A stretch of DNA of 64,000 bases, from assembly GCF_001880325.1 (NCBI RefSeq), contig NZ_CP016312.1:248001-312000 (forward strand), read 5' to 3'. Made by a program: the position numbers and the translations under genes. How positions within the stretch are numbered: the stretch's first letter is position 1; each line of letters opens with the position of its first letter. The notes beneath the pieces are model-generated. The model saw only the letters and a list, made by a program, of their open reading frames with translations. It did not search any database and was not told the DNA's origin. This DNA comes from Thermus brockianus (GTDB lineage: Bacteria; Deinococcota; Deinococci; Deinococcales; Thermaceae). Shown one piece after another: positions 18,851-27,963 of this stretch.

Positions 18851-18901
18851 CTCCCCCTTTCGGATAGGGGGAGATTAACCCTCTTGGCCTCCCGGCGTCA
18901 A
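18851..18901 (-). promoter_or_regulatory. Promoter and leader hairpin of the DsrE-like gene
   Basis: Minus strand: TTGACG (18901-18896), 17-bp spacer, TTAATC (18878-18873), then a 7-bp hairpin CTCCCCC / GGGGGAG (18873-18851) right before the start region. Confidence 0.6.
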
Positions 18902-18905
18902 GGGG

Positions 18906-19139
18906 TCAGGCGGCGCTTCGCTTTTGCAGGAAGTAGACCACGGCGTAGCCGATCCCCGCCAGAATCAAAAGGGGAATGGCGTAAAGGAGAAGGGTCCAGA
19001 TGAGCCCTGAAAGGGCCAACAGGACTTTGCCCAAGAAGGAGAAGACCCACCCCCCCACCCAGAGGGCGAGGAGAACCCCCACCACCACCAAAAGGCCCAA
19101 AACCACCCACTCCAGGATGTCCCGTAGGTTCCGCTCCAT
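18906..19139 (-). CDS. Small membrane protein, two predicted TM helices
   Basis: 77 aa from ATG 19139. Two long hydrophobic segments (WVVLGLLVVVGVLLALW and LIWTLLLYAIPLLILAGIGYAVVYF) and a basic end (QKRSAA). No family recognised. TATGCT lies 6 nt before the ATG; the divergent recO promoter overlaps it. Confidence 0.7.
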   Translation of the reverse strand: MERNLRDILEWVVLGLLVVVGVLLALWVGGWVFSFLGKVLLALSGLIWTLLLYAIPLLILAGIGYAVVYFLQKRSAA

Positions 19140-19145
19140 GCCCCC

Positions 19146-19155
19146 AGCATACACT
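19146..19155. promoter_or_regulatory. Overlapping divergent leaderless promoters (membrane protein / recO)
   Basis: TATGCT on the minus strand (19151-19146) and TACACT on the plus strand (19150-19155) overlap by two bases. Each is followed by exactly six bases and then a start codon (ATG 19139; GTG 19162). Confidence 0.7.
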
Positions 19156-19161
19156 GGAAAG

Positions 19162-19826
19162 GTGGAGCGCTACCGCCTGGAAGAGGGCGTGGTGGTGGGG
19201 CGCAAGGCCCTGCCCCAGGGGGACCTCCTCCTCCGCTTCGTCACGCCCAGGGGAAGCCTCGAGGCCATCGCCAAAAAGGGCCTCAGGCCCACGGGGCGCT
19301 CGGGGCGGCTTTCCCTCTTCCACCACGTCCGCTTCCAGGTCTACGCCAAGAAGGAGGGCCTCCCCACCCTGACCCAGGCGGAGCTTTTGGGCAAGCTCTT
19401 TGGCCTGGAGGCGCCCCAGCGCTACCTTTACGCCTGTTTCCTCGCCGAACTGGCCTACCGCCTGGCCTCTCCGGAAGTGGCCCCCAAGCTTTTCCCCATC
19501 TTCGTTTCCGGCCTACGGGGCATCGCCAAGCACCAAAACCCCCTTCTGCCCCTGGTCTGGGCCGGGTGGCGGGTGGTGAAGGCGGGGGGGCTTGCCCCCA
19601 ACCTCATGGGACCGGGGCTATTCCTCAAGGAGGGGCGGCTCGCCGACGAGGGGGTGTACCTAGGGGAAAAGGGCGTGGAGGCCCTTAGGGCCATCCTCCA
19701 CCTCCCCGGGGGGGAAGCCCTCCCCTACCTAGAGGACGCCCCCTAGAGAGGCTTCTCCTGGCCCTGAAACGCCACGGGGAGGAGGCCCTTGGCCCCCTCC
19801 AAAGCGGCGCCACCCTGGCCCTATAG
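19162..19826 (+). pseudogene. recO: DNA repair protein RecO, frameshifted near the C-terminus
   Basis: GTG 19162 opens an N-terminal OB fold (MERYRLEEGVVVGRKALPQGDLLLRF...) followed by the helical domain. The frame stops at TAG 19744-19746, but shifting by one base continues LERLLLALKRHGEEALGPLQSGATLAL to TAG 19824-19826. One extra C in the C5 run 19739-19743 restores a protein of about 221 aa. The truncated form (194 aa) could still fold. RecO loads RecA onto SSB-coated DNA with RecR. The repaired end overlaps convergent greA by 6 bases. Confidence 0.85.
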
Positions 19827-20291
19827 GGGCTTGATCTCCAGGATGGTGTACACCTGGGCGCCCTTTTTGCCCCGGATCTCCACCACGTCCCCCACCTTTT
19901 TGCCCATGAGGGCCTGGCCCAGGGGGGACTCGTCGGAGATCTTGCCGCTAAAGATGTCCGCCTCGTGGCTCCCCACGATGGCCAGCGAAAGCCTTTCCCC
20001 CGCCTCGGTTTCCAGCTCCACCTGGCAACCTAGGGCCACCTGGTCGTAGGAGCCGTTCCCCTCCACCACCACCGCCCGCGCCAAGAGGTCCTCCAGCTGG
20101 GCGATGCGGGCCTCGTTCTGCCACATGGCCCGGCGGGCCTCGTCGTACCCGGCGTTCTCCCTAAGGTCCCCCTCCTCGAGGGCCTGCTCAAAATCGGCGG
20201 AAATCTCCTGCCGCTTGGTGGTCTTCAGGTGGTGTAGCTCCTCCTGAAGGCGCCTGTAACCTTCGGGAGTGAGGTAAACCGGCTTCTTCAT
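19821..20291 (-). CDS. greA: Transcription elongation factor GreA
   Basis: 156 aa from ATG 20291, chosen because GGAGGG lies 6 nt upstream. N-terminal coiled coil with the acidic-tip segment EEGDLRENAGYDEAR, which carries the Asp and Glu needed for stimulating RNA cleavage, then the FKBP-like C-terminal domain. It rescues backtracked RNA polymerase. The acidic tip argues for GreA rather than the inhibitor Gfh1. Confidence 0.93.
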   Translation of the reverse strand: MKKPVYLTPEGYRRLQEELHHLKTTKRQEISADFEQALEEGDLRENAGYDEARRAMWQNEARIAQLEDLLARAVVVEGNGSYDQVALGCQVELETEAGERLSLAIVGSHEADIFSGKISDESPLGQALMGKKVGDVVEIRGKKGAQVYTILEIKPL

Positions 20292-20303
20292 GCGCATCCC
20301 TCC

Positions 20304-20339
20304 GGGTAAAAAGGGCACCAGCCCAAGGCCTTGGGCTGG
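20304..20339 (-). terminator. Terminator of pabBA-pabC
   Basis: A perfect 22-bp palindrome, CCAGCCCAAGG / CCTTGGGCTGG (20318-20339), followed on the minus strand by TGCCCTTTTTA. It separates pabC from greA. Confidence 0.8.
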
Positions 20340-20347
20340 CGGTACCG

Positions 20348-21088
20348 CTATTTAGTATAGCAGGCGGGGAGGAAAGCCTCCACAAGGGGCAAGAGGGCGT
20401 CCTCCGGCTTTCCTGCGGGCAAGAGCCCCACCCCGCTCCCCGCAAGGAGCAGGGTACCCGCGAGCTCCCCGGGGCGCAGGTAGGCCCGCGCCACCCTTAG
20501 GCCCAGCTCCTTGGCCTTCCTGGCCACCTCCTCCCGGGTGATGCCCTCGAGGCCCCCTTCCAGCACGTACAGCGTGCCTTCGCGGAAAAGGAGGGGGCTT
20601 GTGCGGCTCCCGTCCACCACGTGCCCCCAGGCGTCCAGGAGGAGGCCCTCAAAGCCCCCCCGGGCCTCCGCCCAGCCCTGGGCCAGGCGGTAAGGCAGGT
20701 AGTTCCCCGTCTTGTAGCGGGCGAGGTCGGGGTGGACGCGGTAGGGGGTGAGGACCGCCCTCACCCCTTCCCGGTACAGGCTTAGGGGCAAAGGGGTGTA
20801 GGGCCGCGCCTCGGCAAGCCGAACCCCCGGCCCCAGGGTGAGGCGCACCCGGAGGCAGGGCGCTTGGGGAAAGGCCGCAAGGAGCTTCTCCACGTCCTCT
20901 AAGAAGGCCCTATCCCCCGGGTAGGTAAGCCCCAAGGCCGAGGCGTGGCGGTGGAGGCGGGAGAGGTGCGCCTCCAGCCACAGGGGCACACCCCCCTCCA
21001 CCCGCAGGGTGGTGAAGACGCTCGCCCCGTGGTAGAAGAAGGCCTCGGGCAAGGGAGCGGTGAAGGGCTCGCCGTTTAGCAGCCTCAT
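20348..21088 (-). CDS. pabC: Aminodeoxychorismate lyase
   Basis: 246 aa fold-IV PLP enzyme. FYHGASVFTTLR near the N-terminus, YKTGNYLPYRLA containing the PLP lysine, and GLEGITREEV. Its start overlaps the stop of the PabB-PabA fusion (ATGA), so it most likely converts aminodeoxychorismate to p-aminobenzoate and pyruvate for folate synthesis. A branched-chain aminotransferase role is less likely in this context. Confidence 0.88.
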   Translation of the reverse strand: MRLLNGEPFTAPLPEAFFYHGASVFTTLRVEGGVPLWLEAHLSRLHRHASALGLTYPGDRAFLEDVEKLLAAFPQAPCLRVRLTLGPGVRLAEARPYTPLPLSLYREGVRAVLTPYRVHPDLARYKTGNYLPYRLAQGWAEARGGFEGLLLDAWGHVVDGSRTSPLLFREGTLYVLEGGLEGITREEVARKAKELGLRVARAYLRPGELAGTLLLAGSGVGLLPAGKPEDALLPLVEAFLPACYTK

Positions 21089-22935
21089 TTCACCTCCAAA
21101 AAGCGCGCCAAAAGCTCCATCCCCCAAGGGGAGAGGATGCTTTCCGGATGGAACTGGACGCCATAGGCCTTCCTCCCGTCCCAAAGGGCCATGGGCACCC
21201 CGTCTTCCGTCCAGGCGAGGAGGCGAAGACGCGGGGGAAGGCGCCTTAAGGCCAAGGAGTGGTAGCGGGCGAAGGGCAAGGGGTTGGGAAACCCCTGCAA
21301 AAGGGCCTCCCCAGCGTGGAAGACGGCGTGGGCTTCCCCGTGCACCGGAGCCTCCCGGTAAAGCTCCGCCCCCAGGACCACCCCCAGGGCCTGGTGGCCG
21401 AGGCAGATCCCCAGGAAGGGAATACCCTCCGCCAAGGCCTTTTCCGTCCACGCCAGGACCTGGCCCGCCGTGTAGGGGTCCTTGGGCCCCGGGCCCACCA
21501 CCAGGTGGGTGAAGCCGGCAAGGCTTGGGGCCTCCTCCTGGTCCACCACGTGGACCTCCGCCCCCAGGGCAGAGAGGTAGTCCACCAGGTTGTAGCTAAA
21601 GGAATCCCGGTTCTCCAAAAAGAGCACCCGGGCCCGAAGCCGCCGGGGCGGAAGGGGAGGGCTCCAGGCGGCCTGGGGCCTGGGGGGCTTGGGGGCTTTC
21701 CCAGGCTTCCCCCGCTCCAGGGCCAGGAGAAGGCTTTGCGCCTTATGGAGGGTTTCCTCGTACTCCCTTTCGGGGTCCGAGGCGATGACGATCCCCGCCC
21801 CGGCGGAAAAGAGGACCTCCTCCCCCACCCTCTGGAAGGAGCGGATGAGGATGTTGAAATCCGCCCCCCGGCCGGAGACGTAGCCCAGGCTTCCCGTGTA
21901 GGCCCCCCGGGGCACGGGTTCCAGTTCCCGGATGGCCTCCATCACCGTGCCCTTGGGGGCCCCGGTGATGGTGCCCCCGGGGAAGAGGCTTCGGAAGACC
22001 TCCCCTAGGGGGGCGCGGGTGTACCCCTCCACCTCGGAAACCAGGTGCATCACGTGGGCGTAGCGCTCCACGGTGAAGAGCTCCCGCACCCTCACCGTCC
22101 CGGGCAGGGCCACCCGGGCCAGGTCGTTGCGCAGGAGGTCCACCAGCATGGCGTGCTCCGCCCGCTCCTTGGGCGAGGCCAAGAGCTCCGCCTCCAAGGC
22201 CAGGTCCTCCTCCTCCGTCCTTCCCCTGGGCCGCGTGCCGGCGATGGGCCGGGCGCGGAGGCGGCTTCCCACCTTCTGGAAAAGCCTTTCGGGGCTTCCG
22301 GAGACCACGGCCCACCCCTCCCCCTCCAGAAGGCCCATGAAAGGGGAAGGGTTGAGGGCCCGGAGCCGGGCATAGAGCAGGAGGGGATCCACGGGGCCCA
22401 AGAGGCGGAAGCGGTGGGAGAGATTCACCTGGTAGACCACCCCGGCCCGGATCCTCTCCTGCACCTCCGCCACCCCCCTCAGGAAAGCCACCTTGGGGAA
22501 GTCCGAGACCAGGGGGTAAGGGGGCAGGGGAGGCGGGGTGTAGGGAGAGGGCCGCAAGGGGAACGAGGGGCGCTCCACGAGCCGCCCCTCCAGGAGGGCG
22601 TACCCCTCCGGGTAGTAGAAGAAGGCCGCCTCGGGAAGGCCAGGCAAGGGCGCATGGGCGGGTAACCCCAGGTGGCGGGCGAACTCGTAGGCGAAAAAGC
22701 CCATCCAAGCGGGGAAAAACCCCTTCCCCAAACCCCTTTCCAGGTAGCGGAAGAGGTCCAAAGCCTCCCCCACCCGCTTCCCGTCCAGGTAGAGCCGGCC
22801 TTCCAGGACCTCGAGGCGGTGCCGGGGCCTTACACCCAGGAGGGAAAGGCGGGCGAAAGGGGTGCGGGGCCCCAAGGATTCCAAAAGGGCAGGCCTTAGG
22901 CCCAAGGCCCGGGCGGCGTGGTAAAGGCCGAGCAC
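21085..22935 (-). CDS. Aminodeoxychorismate synthase, PabB-PabA fusion
   Basis: 616 aa from GTG 22935. Residues to about 410 form a chorismate-binding PabB domain (PIAGTRPRG, ERAEHAMLVDLLRNDLARV, FPGGTITGAPK). A Pro-rich linker leads to a class I glutamine amidotransferase domain with the nucleophile in GICLGHQALGV and the His-Glu pair in VQFHPES. Together they make 4-amino-4-deoxychorismate. TrpE-TrpG fusions look similar, but the coupled pabC favours folate. The start is set by TATACT 7 nt upstream. Confidence 0.88.
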   Translation of the reverse strand: MLGLYHAARALGLRPALLESLGPRTPFARLSLLGVRPRHRLEVLEGRLYLDGKRVGEALDLFRYLERGLGKGFFPAWMGFFAYEFARHLGLPAHAPLPGLPEAAFFYYPEGYALLEGRLVERPSFPLRPSPYTPPPLPPYPLVSDFPKVAFLRGVAEVQERIRAGVVYQVNLSHRFRLLGPVDPLLLYARLRALNPSPFMGLLEGEGWAVVSGSPERLFQKVGSRLRARPIAGTRPRGRTEEEDLALEAELLASPKERAEHAMLVDLLRNDLARVALPGTVRVRELFTVERYAHVMHLVSEVEGYTRAPLGEVFRSLFPGGTITGAPKGTVMEAIRELEPVPRGAYTGSLGYVSGRGADFNILIRSFQRVGEEVLFSAGAGIVIASDPEREYEETLHKAQSLLLALERGKPGKAPKPPRPQAAWSPPLPPRRLRARVLFLENRDSFSYNLVDYLSALGAEVHVVDQEEAPSLAGFTHLVVGPGPKDPYTAGQVLAWTEKALAEGIPFLGICLGHQALGVVLGAELYREAPVHGEAHAVFHAGEALLQGFPNPLPFARYHSLALRRLPPRLRLLAWTEDGVPMALWDGRKAYGVQFHPESILSPWGMELLARFLEVK

Positions 22936-22942
22936 GGCCCCG

Positions 22943-22950
22943 AGTATACT
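22943..22950. promoter_or_regulatory. Palindromic shared -10 box (pabBA / Uma2-like gene)
   Basis: AGTATACT reads TATACT on both strands. It lies 7 nt before GTG 22935 (minus) and 7 nt before ATG 22958 (plus), so the same eight bases serve two divergent leaderless genes. Confidence 0.75.
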
Positions 22951-22957
22951 CAAGGAG

Positions 22958-23479
22958 ATGGTCAAACACCGCTTCACGCTAGAGGCGTACCACAAAGCCT
23001 ACGAGGCGGGGGCGCTTCCCGAACGGGTGGAACTTCTGGAGGGGGAGGTTTACGCCGTGTCGCCCATGGGGAAAAAGCACATCCGTTACCTCATTCACCT
23101 GACCAAGGTCTTCAGCGAAACCTTCGGCGAGGAAGCCTTGGTGGTTTCCCAGATACCCCTGCAACTCTCCGAGGTGTCGGAACCCGAACCCGATCTCCTG
23201 CTCCTGATGCCCCCCGAAGACCGCTACGACCGCCGCCCCCCTACTGCCAAGGATGCCCTCTTGGTGGTGGAAATCGCCGACACCACCTTGGTCCAAGACC
23301 GCACCCTGAAGCTTCCCCTCTACCAGAAGGCAGGGGTACCGGAGATCTGGATCGTGAACCTGGTGGAGGAGGTCCTGGAGGTCTTCGCCTTCCCCCATTA
23401 CCTGGAAGAGCGCTACGCCAAAGGGGAAAGGGTGGCCCCCAAGGCCTTCCCCAAGAGGCCCCTCGCCTGGTGGGTCTAG
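22958..23479 (+). CDS. Uma2-family (DUF820) putative endonuclease
   Basis: 173 aa restriction-endonuclease-like fold: RVELLEGEVYAVSPMGKKH, then EPEPDLLLL (acidic catalytic position) and LLVVEIADTTLVQDRTLKLPLY with the E-I-x(n)-K-like site, and the C-terminal GVPEIWIVNL. Uma2 genes are multicopy in Thermus, cyanobacteria and Deinococcus; their biological role is unsettled. Confidence 0.85.
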   Translation: MVKHRFTLEAYHKAYEAGALPERVELLEGEVYAVSPMGKKHIRYLIHLTKVFSETFGEEALVVSQIPLQLSEVSEPEPDLLLLMPPEDRYDRRPPTAKDALLVVEIADTTLVQDRTLKLPLYQKAGVPEIWIVNLVEEVLEVFAFPHYLEERYAKGERVAPKAFPKRPLAWWV

Positions 23480-24309
23480 CCCCGCACCGCCCGCAAGGGT
23501 AGCCCCTCCTCCCTAGCCCAAGCCTCCCAAGCCCCAGCGGGCCCCCCGGCAAAAAAGTCCAAAAGCCGCCTGTAGGCGGGGTTTTCCGGAGAAGTGGGGG
23601 TAAAGGCGGCCCCAAGAAGTTCCGGAAGCCCTGCCCTTTCGCAAAAGCGCGCCCAAAGATGGGGCTCCAGGGCGGCCAGGGCCACCTCTCCCCCTTGGGC
23701 GGGGTAGACCCCGTAGCAGAGGACCGAGCCGTCCAGAAAGGGAATGGGAGGGTAGGCAATCGCCCGCACCGCCTCGGAGAGGACCACCTCCCACACCCCG
23801 CCCCCGAGGAGAAGCCCCTTAAGGGCGGCGAGGGCCAAGGCGTAGGCCCCGGCCAGGTCGGCGAACTGGAAGGCCCGCCAGGGAAACCGGCCCAAAAGCC
23901 CCGCCTCCGCCAGGTAGGTGAGGTCGTGCCCGGGGTCATCCCCTTGGGGGTAGCCGCGAAGTCGGGCGTAGACCAGGCGCGGGTTCCGCCCTAGGAGCAC
24001 CTCCGGGCCCAGGCCGAGCCGCTCCATCACCCCGGGGCGGTTGGACTCCAGAAGGATGGCCGCCTCCTCCAAGAGGGCGAGGAGGGCCTCCCGCCCCTCC
24101 TTGGTTTTCAGGTCCAGGAGAAGCACCTCTTTCCCCTCGTTCAGGAAGCGGTAGGCCTCGGGGGCCAGGGCCCGCAAGGGGTCGCCCCCCGGGGGCTCCA
24201 CCTTGACCACGGGGAAGCCCAAGCCCAGAAGGAGCTTCCCCGCCAAAGGCCCCGGCAGGAGGCGGGTGAGGTCCAGGACCTTACCGGGGGGCCATGCGCA
24301 AGGCGCCAT
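23476..24309 (-). CDS. Short class III (CaiB/BaiF-type) CoA-transferase-like protein
   Basis: 277 aa against about 350-400 for the family. The N-terminus [36 protein letters not shown] is typical, as is [14 protein letters not shown]...[16 protein letters not shown] (residues about 60-110, including a region near the catalytic Asp). The C-terminal part is condensed. It overlaps the preceding dehydrogenase gene by 29 bases. It may act on acyl-CoAs, perhaps as a 2-methylacyl-CoA racemase; this is inferred. Confidence 0.75.
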   Translation of the reverse strand: MAPCAWPPGKVLDLTRLLPGPLAGKLLLGLGFPVVKVEPPGGDPLRALAPEAYRFLNEGKEVLLLDLKTKEGREALLALLEEAAILLESNRPGVMERLGLGPEVLLGRNPRLVYARLRGYPQGDDPGHDLTYLAEAGLLGRFPWRAFQFADLAGAYALALAALKGLLLGGGVWEVVLSEAVRAIAYPPIPFLDGSVLCYGVYPAQGGEVALAALEPHLWARFCERAGLPELLGAAFTPTSPENPAYRRLLDFFAGGPAGAWEAWAREEGLPLRAVRG

Positions 24310-25009
24310 CCAGCCGGACCACCTCCCCATTGAGCATGGGGTTTTCCAGGATGTGGAGGACGAGGAGGGCGTACTCCTCCGGGCGGCCCAGGCGCCTCGG
24401 AAAGGGCACCTGCGCCGCCAAGGAGGCCTTGGCCTTTTCGGGAAGGCCCTGAAGCAGGGGGGTGTCAAAGAGGCCCGGGGCGATGGTCACCACCCGGATG
24501 CCCCATTCGGCGAGTTCCCGGGCAGCGGGCAAGGTGAGGGCCACCACGCCCCCCTTGCTGGCGGCGTAGGCCGCCTGGCCGATCTGCCCCTCGTAGGCGG
24601 CCACGCTGGCGGTGTTCACGATGACGCCCCGCTGCCCTTCCCCGTCGGGCGGGTTTTCCCGCATGGCCCAGGCCGCGAGGCGCAGGACGTTGAAGGTGCC
24701 CACGAGGTTCACCTCCACCACCTTCCGAAAGGCCTCGAGGTCATGGGGCCCCTCCCGGCCCAGGATCTTCTGGGCTAGCCCGATGCCCGCGGCGTTCACC
24801 ACGGCGAAAAGGGGCCCGGCTTCCTCCGCCAAGGCCACCGCCCTCGCCACGTCCGCCGCCTCCCTCACATCCCCCTCCACGTAGGGGAGGTCCTCCTCCC
24901 CCCGCTTGAGGTCCAGGACCACCACCCGGTAGCCCCTGGCCTTCAGGGCCAAGGCGGCGGCCCGCCCAAGCCCCGAGGCCCCACCCGTCACCAAAGCGCT
25001 CCGCTCCAT
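24281..25009 (-). CDS. Type II 3-hydroxyacyl-CoA dehydrogenase (SDR)
   Basis: 242 aa. [14 protein letters not shown], Ser in [11 protein letters not shown] and Y-x3-K (YAASK); the pattern [24 protein letters not shown] matches HSD17B10-type dehydrogenases. Oxidises 3-hydroxyacyl-CoA to 3-ketoacyl-CoA with NAD. It lies between thiolase and CoA-transferase genes in a beta-oxidation operon. Confidence 0.88.
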   Translation of the reverse strand: MERSALVTGGASGLGRAAALALKARGYRVVVLDLKRGEEDLPYVEGDVREAADVARAVALAEEAGPLFAVVNAAGIGLAQKILGREGPHDLEAFRKVVEVNLVGTFNVLRLAAWAMRENPPDGEGQRGVIVNTASVAAYEGQIGQAAYAASKGGVVALTLPAARELAEWGIRVVTIAPGLFDTPLLQGLPEKAKASLAAQVPFPRRLGRPEEYALLVLHILENPMLNGEVVRLDGALRMAPR

Positions 25010-25018
25010 ACCCGCCCC

Positions 25019-26173
25019 CTAAAGCCTCTGGATCACCGTGGCCGTGGCCTGGCCGTGGCCGATGCACATCACCTGGAGGCCAAGCTCCCCGTCCCGCCTC
25101 TCCAGCTCGTGGAGGAGCTTGGTCATGAGGATGGCCCCCGTGGCCCCCAAGGGGTGGCCCAGGGCGATGGCCCCCCCGTTGGGGTTCACCCTTTCGGGGT
25201 CCGGGTTGAACTCCTTTAGGAAGGCCAGGACCACGCTGGCGAAGGCCTCGTTCACCTCTATCACGTCCAGGTCGTGGATGGAAAGCCCCGCCCGCTCCAG
25301 GGCCTTCCGGGTGGCGGGGAGGATCTCCAGGAGTTGCAGGGTGGGGTCCCCCGCCACCACCACCCGGGCGAGGAAGCGGGCCCGGGGCCTTAGGCCCAAG
25401 GCCAGGGCCCTTTCCTTCTCCCCAAGGAGGATGGCCGCCGCCCCGTCGGAGATCTGGCTGCTGTTGCCGGCGGTGATGAGGCCGTCCTCGAGGAAGGCGG
25501 GCTTAAGGGCCAAGAGCTTCTCCAGGCTGGTGTCTTTGCGGATGCCCTCGTCCCGGTCTAGGAGAAAGGGTTTCCCCTCGGCGTCCAGGGCCTGGAGGGG
25601 GACCATCTGGCCCAAGAAGTACCCTTCCTCCGTGGCCCTTTGCGCCCGGCGGTGGGAAAGGAGGCTCCACGCATCCAGGTCCCGCCGGGAAAACCCGTAA
25701 AGCCGGGCGATGCGCTCGGCGCTTTCCCCTTGGTGGATGAGCGGGTACTTTTGGAAAAGGGCGGGGTTGAGCGTGTGGAACCCGCCCCCGATGTCCGAGA
25801 ACATGGGGGCCCGGGTCATGCTCTCCACCCCGCCGGCGATGGCGAAGTCCATGTCCCCAGCGGCGATGGCCTGGGCGGCGAAGTGCACCGCCTGCTGGCT
25901 TGAGCCGCACATGCGGTTGAGGGTCACCGCCGGCACCTCCTTGGGCAGGCGGGAAAGGAGGACCCCAAGCCGGCCCACGTTGGCCCCCTGCTCCCCCGCC
26001 TGGGTCACGCAGCCCGTGACCACGTCCTCCACCCGGGCGGGGTCCAGGCCGCTCCGGTCCAGAAGGGCGTCCAGGACCTTGGCGTAAAGGGCGTCGGGCC
26101 GCCACTCCCTAAGGGCCCCGTTCCGCTTGCCGATGGGGGTGCGCACCGCCTCCAAAATCACCGCCTCCCTCAT
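25019..26173 (-). CDS. Acetyl-CoA acyltransferase (thiolase)
   Basis: 384 aa. Nucleophilic Cys in [13 protein letters not shown] (about residue 88), His in [15 protein letters not shown], and the second Cys in [10 protein letters not shown]. The last motif reads CIGHGQ rather than the usual CxGGGQ. Cleaves 3-ketoacyl-CoA. ATGA overlap with the acyl-CoA dehydrogenase upstream. Confidence 0.93.
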   Translation of the reverse strand: MREAVILEAVRTPIGKRNGALREWRPDALYAKVLDALLDRSGLDPARVEDVVTGCVTQAGEQGANVGRLGVLLSRLPKEVPAVTLNRMCGSSQQAVHFAAQAIAAGDMDFAIAGGVESMTRAPMFSDIGGGFHTLNPALFQKYPLIHQGESAERIARLYGFSRRDLDAWSLLSHRRAQRATEEGYFLGQMVPLQALDAEGKPFLLDRDEGIRKDTSLEKLLALKPAFLEDGLITAGNSSQISDGAAAILLGEKERALALGLRPRARFLARVVVAGDPTLQLLEILPATRKALERAGLSIHDLDVIEVNEAFASVVLAFLKEFNPDPERVNPNGGAIALGHPLGATGAILMTKLLHELERRDGELGLQVMCIGHGQATATVIQRL

Positions 26174-27276
26174 GCCCGCCTCCTCAGGAGCTCCCTCAGG
26201 ACGATGAGCCTCTGGATCTCCGAGGTTCCCTCGTAGATCTGGAGGACCTTGGCGTCCCGGTAGAGCTTGGCCACCGGGTACTCCTCGCTGTAGCCGTTCC
26301 CACCGAACACCTGGACCGCCTCCACCACCCCCCGCTGGGCGGCGTCGGCGGCGAAGGCCTTGGCCACGGCCGCCTCCAGGGCATTTTCCTCCCCCATTTC
26401 CGCCCGTCGGGCCGCCTTTTCCACGAGGAGGCGGGCGGCCTCGAGGTCCATGTACATCTCCGCCAGCTTGAACCCCACCCCCTCGTGCTCCACCAAGGGC
26501 TTGCCAAAGGCCTCCCGCAACGCGGCGTAACCCAAGGCCTCGTCCAGAGCCCGCCAAAGGAGCCCCGCCGCCAAACCCGCCACCATGGGCCGGGAGCGGT
26601 TGAAGACCCGCATGGCCAGCCGAAAGCCTTCCCGGGCTATCAGGGCCTCCTCTGGTACATAGACCCCGTCCAGGTACACCTCCGCCGCCACCGAAGCCCT
26701 CTGCCCCAGTTTGGGAAGGGGCGGGCCCACCTCCACCCCCCTTTCCCGCTCCACCAGGAAGGCGGCGATCCCCTCCCGGCCCTCCCCCAGCTTGGCGAAG
26801 ACCACAAAAAAGGCGGCCTCCGGGGCGTGGCTAATCCAGGTCTTGCGCCCCCAAAGGCGGAACCCCCCCGCCACCCCCTCGGCCCGGGTACGGATGGCGG
26901 CCACATCCGACCCCGCATGGGGTTCGGTGAGGGCGTAGGCGCCCACCTCCTCCCGTAGCCGGGGGACAAAGGCCCGGGCGTAGGCGCTTCCCGATAGCAA
27001 GAGGACGTCCGCCACCAGGTTGTTCAAGAGAAGGGCGGCGGCAAGCCCCGTACAGGCGTAACCCAGCTCCTCCGCCACCCCCGCCAAGGCCAAGGGGCCA
27101 AGCCCCGCCCCGCCCAGCTCCTCCGGGGCCACGAGAAGGGGAAACCCCAAAGCCGCCGCCTCCCGAAAAAGGGGCCACGGAAAACGGGCTTCCCGGTCGT
27201 AGCGGACCGCCTCGGGCAGAAGCCTCTCCCGGGCAAAGCGCCGGGCGAGCTGGCGTACCGAGGTTTCCGGGCTCAA
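26170..27276 (-). CDS. Acyl-CoA dehydrogenase
   Basis: 368 aa flavoprotein: [12 protein letters not shown] (FAD/substrate region), [28 protein letters not shown] and the catalytic Glu in [12 protein letters not shown]. First step of beta-oxidation. TTG start, supported by AGGAGG 6 nt upstream and a promoter just beyond. Confidence 0.92.
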   Translation of the reverse strand: MSPETSVRQLARRFARERLLPEAVRYDREARFPWPLFREAAALGFPLLVAPEELGGAGLGPLALAGVAEELGYACTGLAAALLLNNLVADVLLLSGSAYARAFVPRLREEVGAYALTEPHAGSDVAAIRTRAEGVAGGFRLWGRKTWISHAPEAAFFVVFAKLGEGREGIAAFLVERERGVEVGPPLPKLGQRASVAAEVYLDGVYVPEEALIAREGFRLAMRVFNRSRPMVAGLAAGLLWRALDEALGYAALREAFGKPLVEHEGVGFKLAEMYMDLEAARLLVEKAARRAEMGEENALEAAVAKAFAADAAQRGVVEAVQVFGGNGYSEEYPVAKLYRDAKVLQIYEGTSEIQRLIVLRELLRRRA

Positions 27277-27293
27277 GGGAACCTCCTGCGCAA

Positions 27294-27330
27294 AGTTTAC
27301 CGGGTCAAAATGGCCCGGGCAAGGCTTGCC
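27294..27330 (-). promoter_or_regulatory. Promoter and operator-like repeat of the fatty-acid operon
   Basis: Minus strand TTGCCC (27322-27317), 17-bp spacer, TAAACT (27299-27294). The inverted repeat GGCAAG-G-CTTGCC (27318-27330) covers the -35 box and may bind a repressor. Confidence 0.6.
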
Positions 27331-27944
27331 TTAAAAACACCACAGGTATAAACACTCACCCTGAGCAAGCGAGGCTTCGTACGCCGCGAACCTAGCCCCA
27401 AAGAGGTCCTGGCCCATTCCCTCCGCCTGGCCCAAGCCGTGGCACCCCCCACCGGCAAACGGGGTAAACCCTGGCGCAAATCCTACCGCCTTGGGGAAGA
27501 GGTAAGGGGGCGCAAGGGCATAGCTCATCCTGGCCCTAGGACGACGGAATCAGAGGCGGAGGCGCTTATGGTCTGGGGGGAAACGTGGCGTCGGAATACG
27601 CACCCAACGCCTTGTTGGGAGCGGGGGTGTTGCAGCGGATTCGTCCTTCTGGGGGATATTTTGGCGGCAGCGGGTTCTGAGGGGGAGGGGCATCGGAGGC
27701 GGTGGCGGAGCTCATGCTTCATCCTCAAATGCGTGGGGGTGGGGAGGTGCGGAACGAGTCGCGGGCGTGGGGTCAGTGGGCAAAGGTGTACCGGTTGCGT
27801 GGGGGGTATATAGGGAAGCGCAATCCGCACACGGCCTTGATGCGGACCCTTTTGGAGCTCATTCCCCATGGGCTCAGGGGTCTCCTCTCCCTCCTGCCTC
27901 CACCGTCGGGGTACTAGGCGATTTTTTAGGCAAGCCCCAAAGCA
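27331..27944. other. Non-conserved stretch with decayed frames
   Basis: About 600 bases between the fad promoter and the IS4-type element. A plus-strand frame at about 27360-27536 reads LSKRGFVRREPSPKEVLAHSLRLAQA...WRKSYRLGEEV and looks like a basic-protein remnant with no start. A second frame (27540-27917) reads GGNVASEYAPNALLGAGVLQRI... with an internal TGA. Neither is recognised, and codon use differs from the core genes. Confidence 0.5.
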
Positions 27945-27963
27945 GGGCTTTACCCAAAACTCC
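27945..27963. repeat. Left terminal inverted repeat of the IS
   Basis: Pairs with 29236-29254 with 3 mismatches. The transposase stop codon (27950-27952) lies inside it. Confidence 0.7.

Noticed and set aside
27525-27869. 114-codon minus-strand frame in the accessory stretch
   Set aside because: Pro/His/Arg-rich, no recognisable domain, opposite other frames of equal length.
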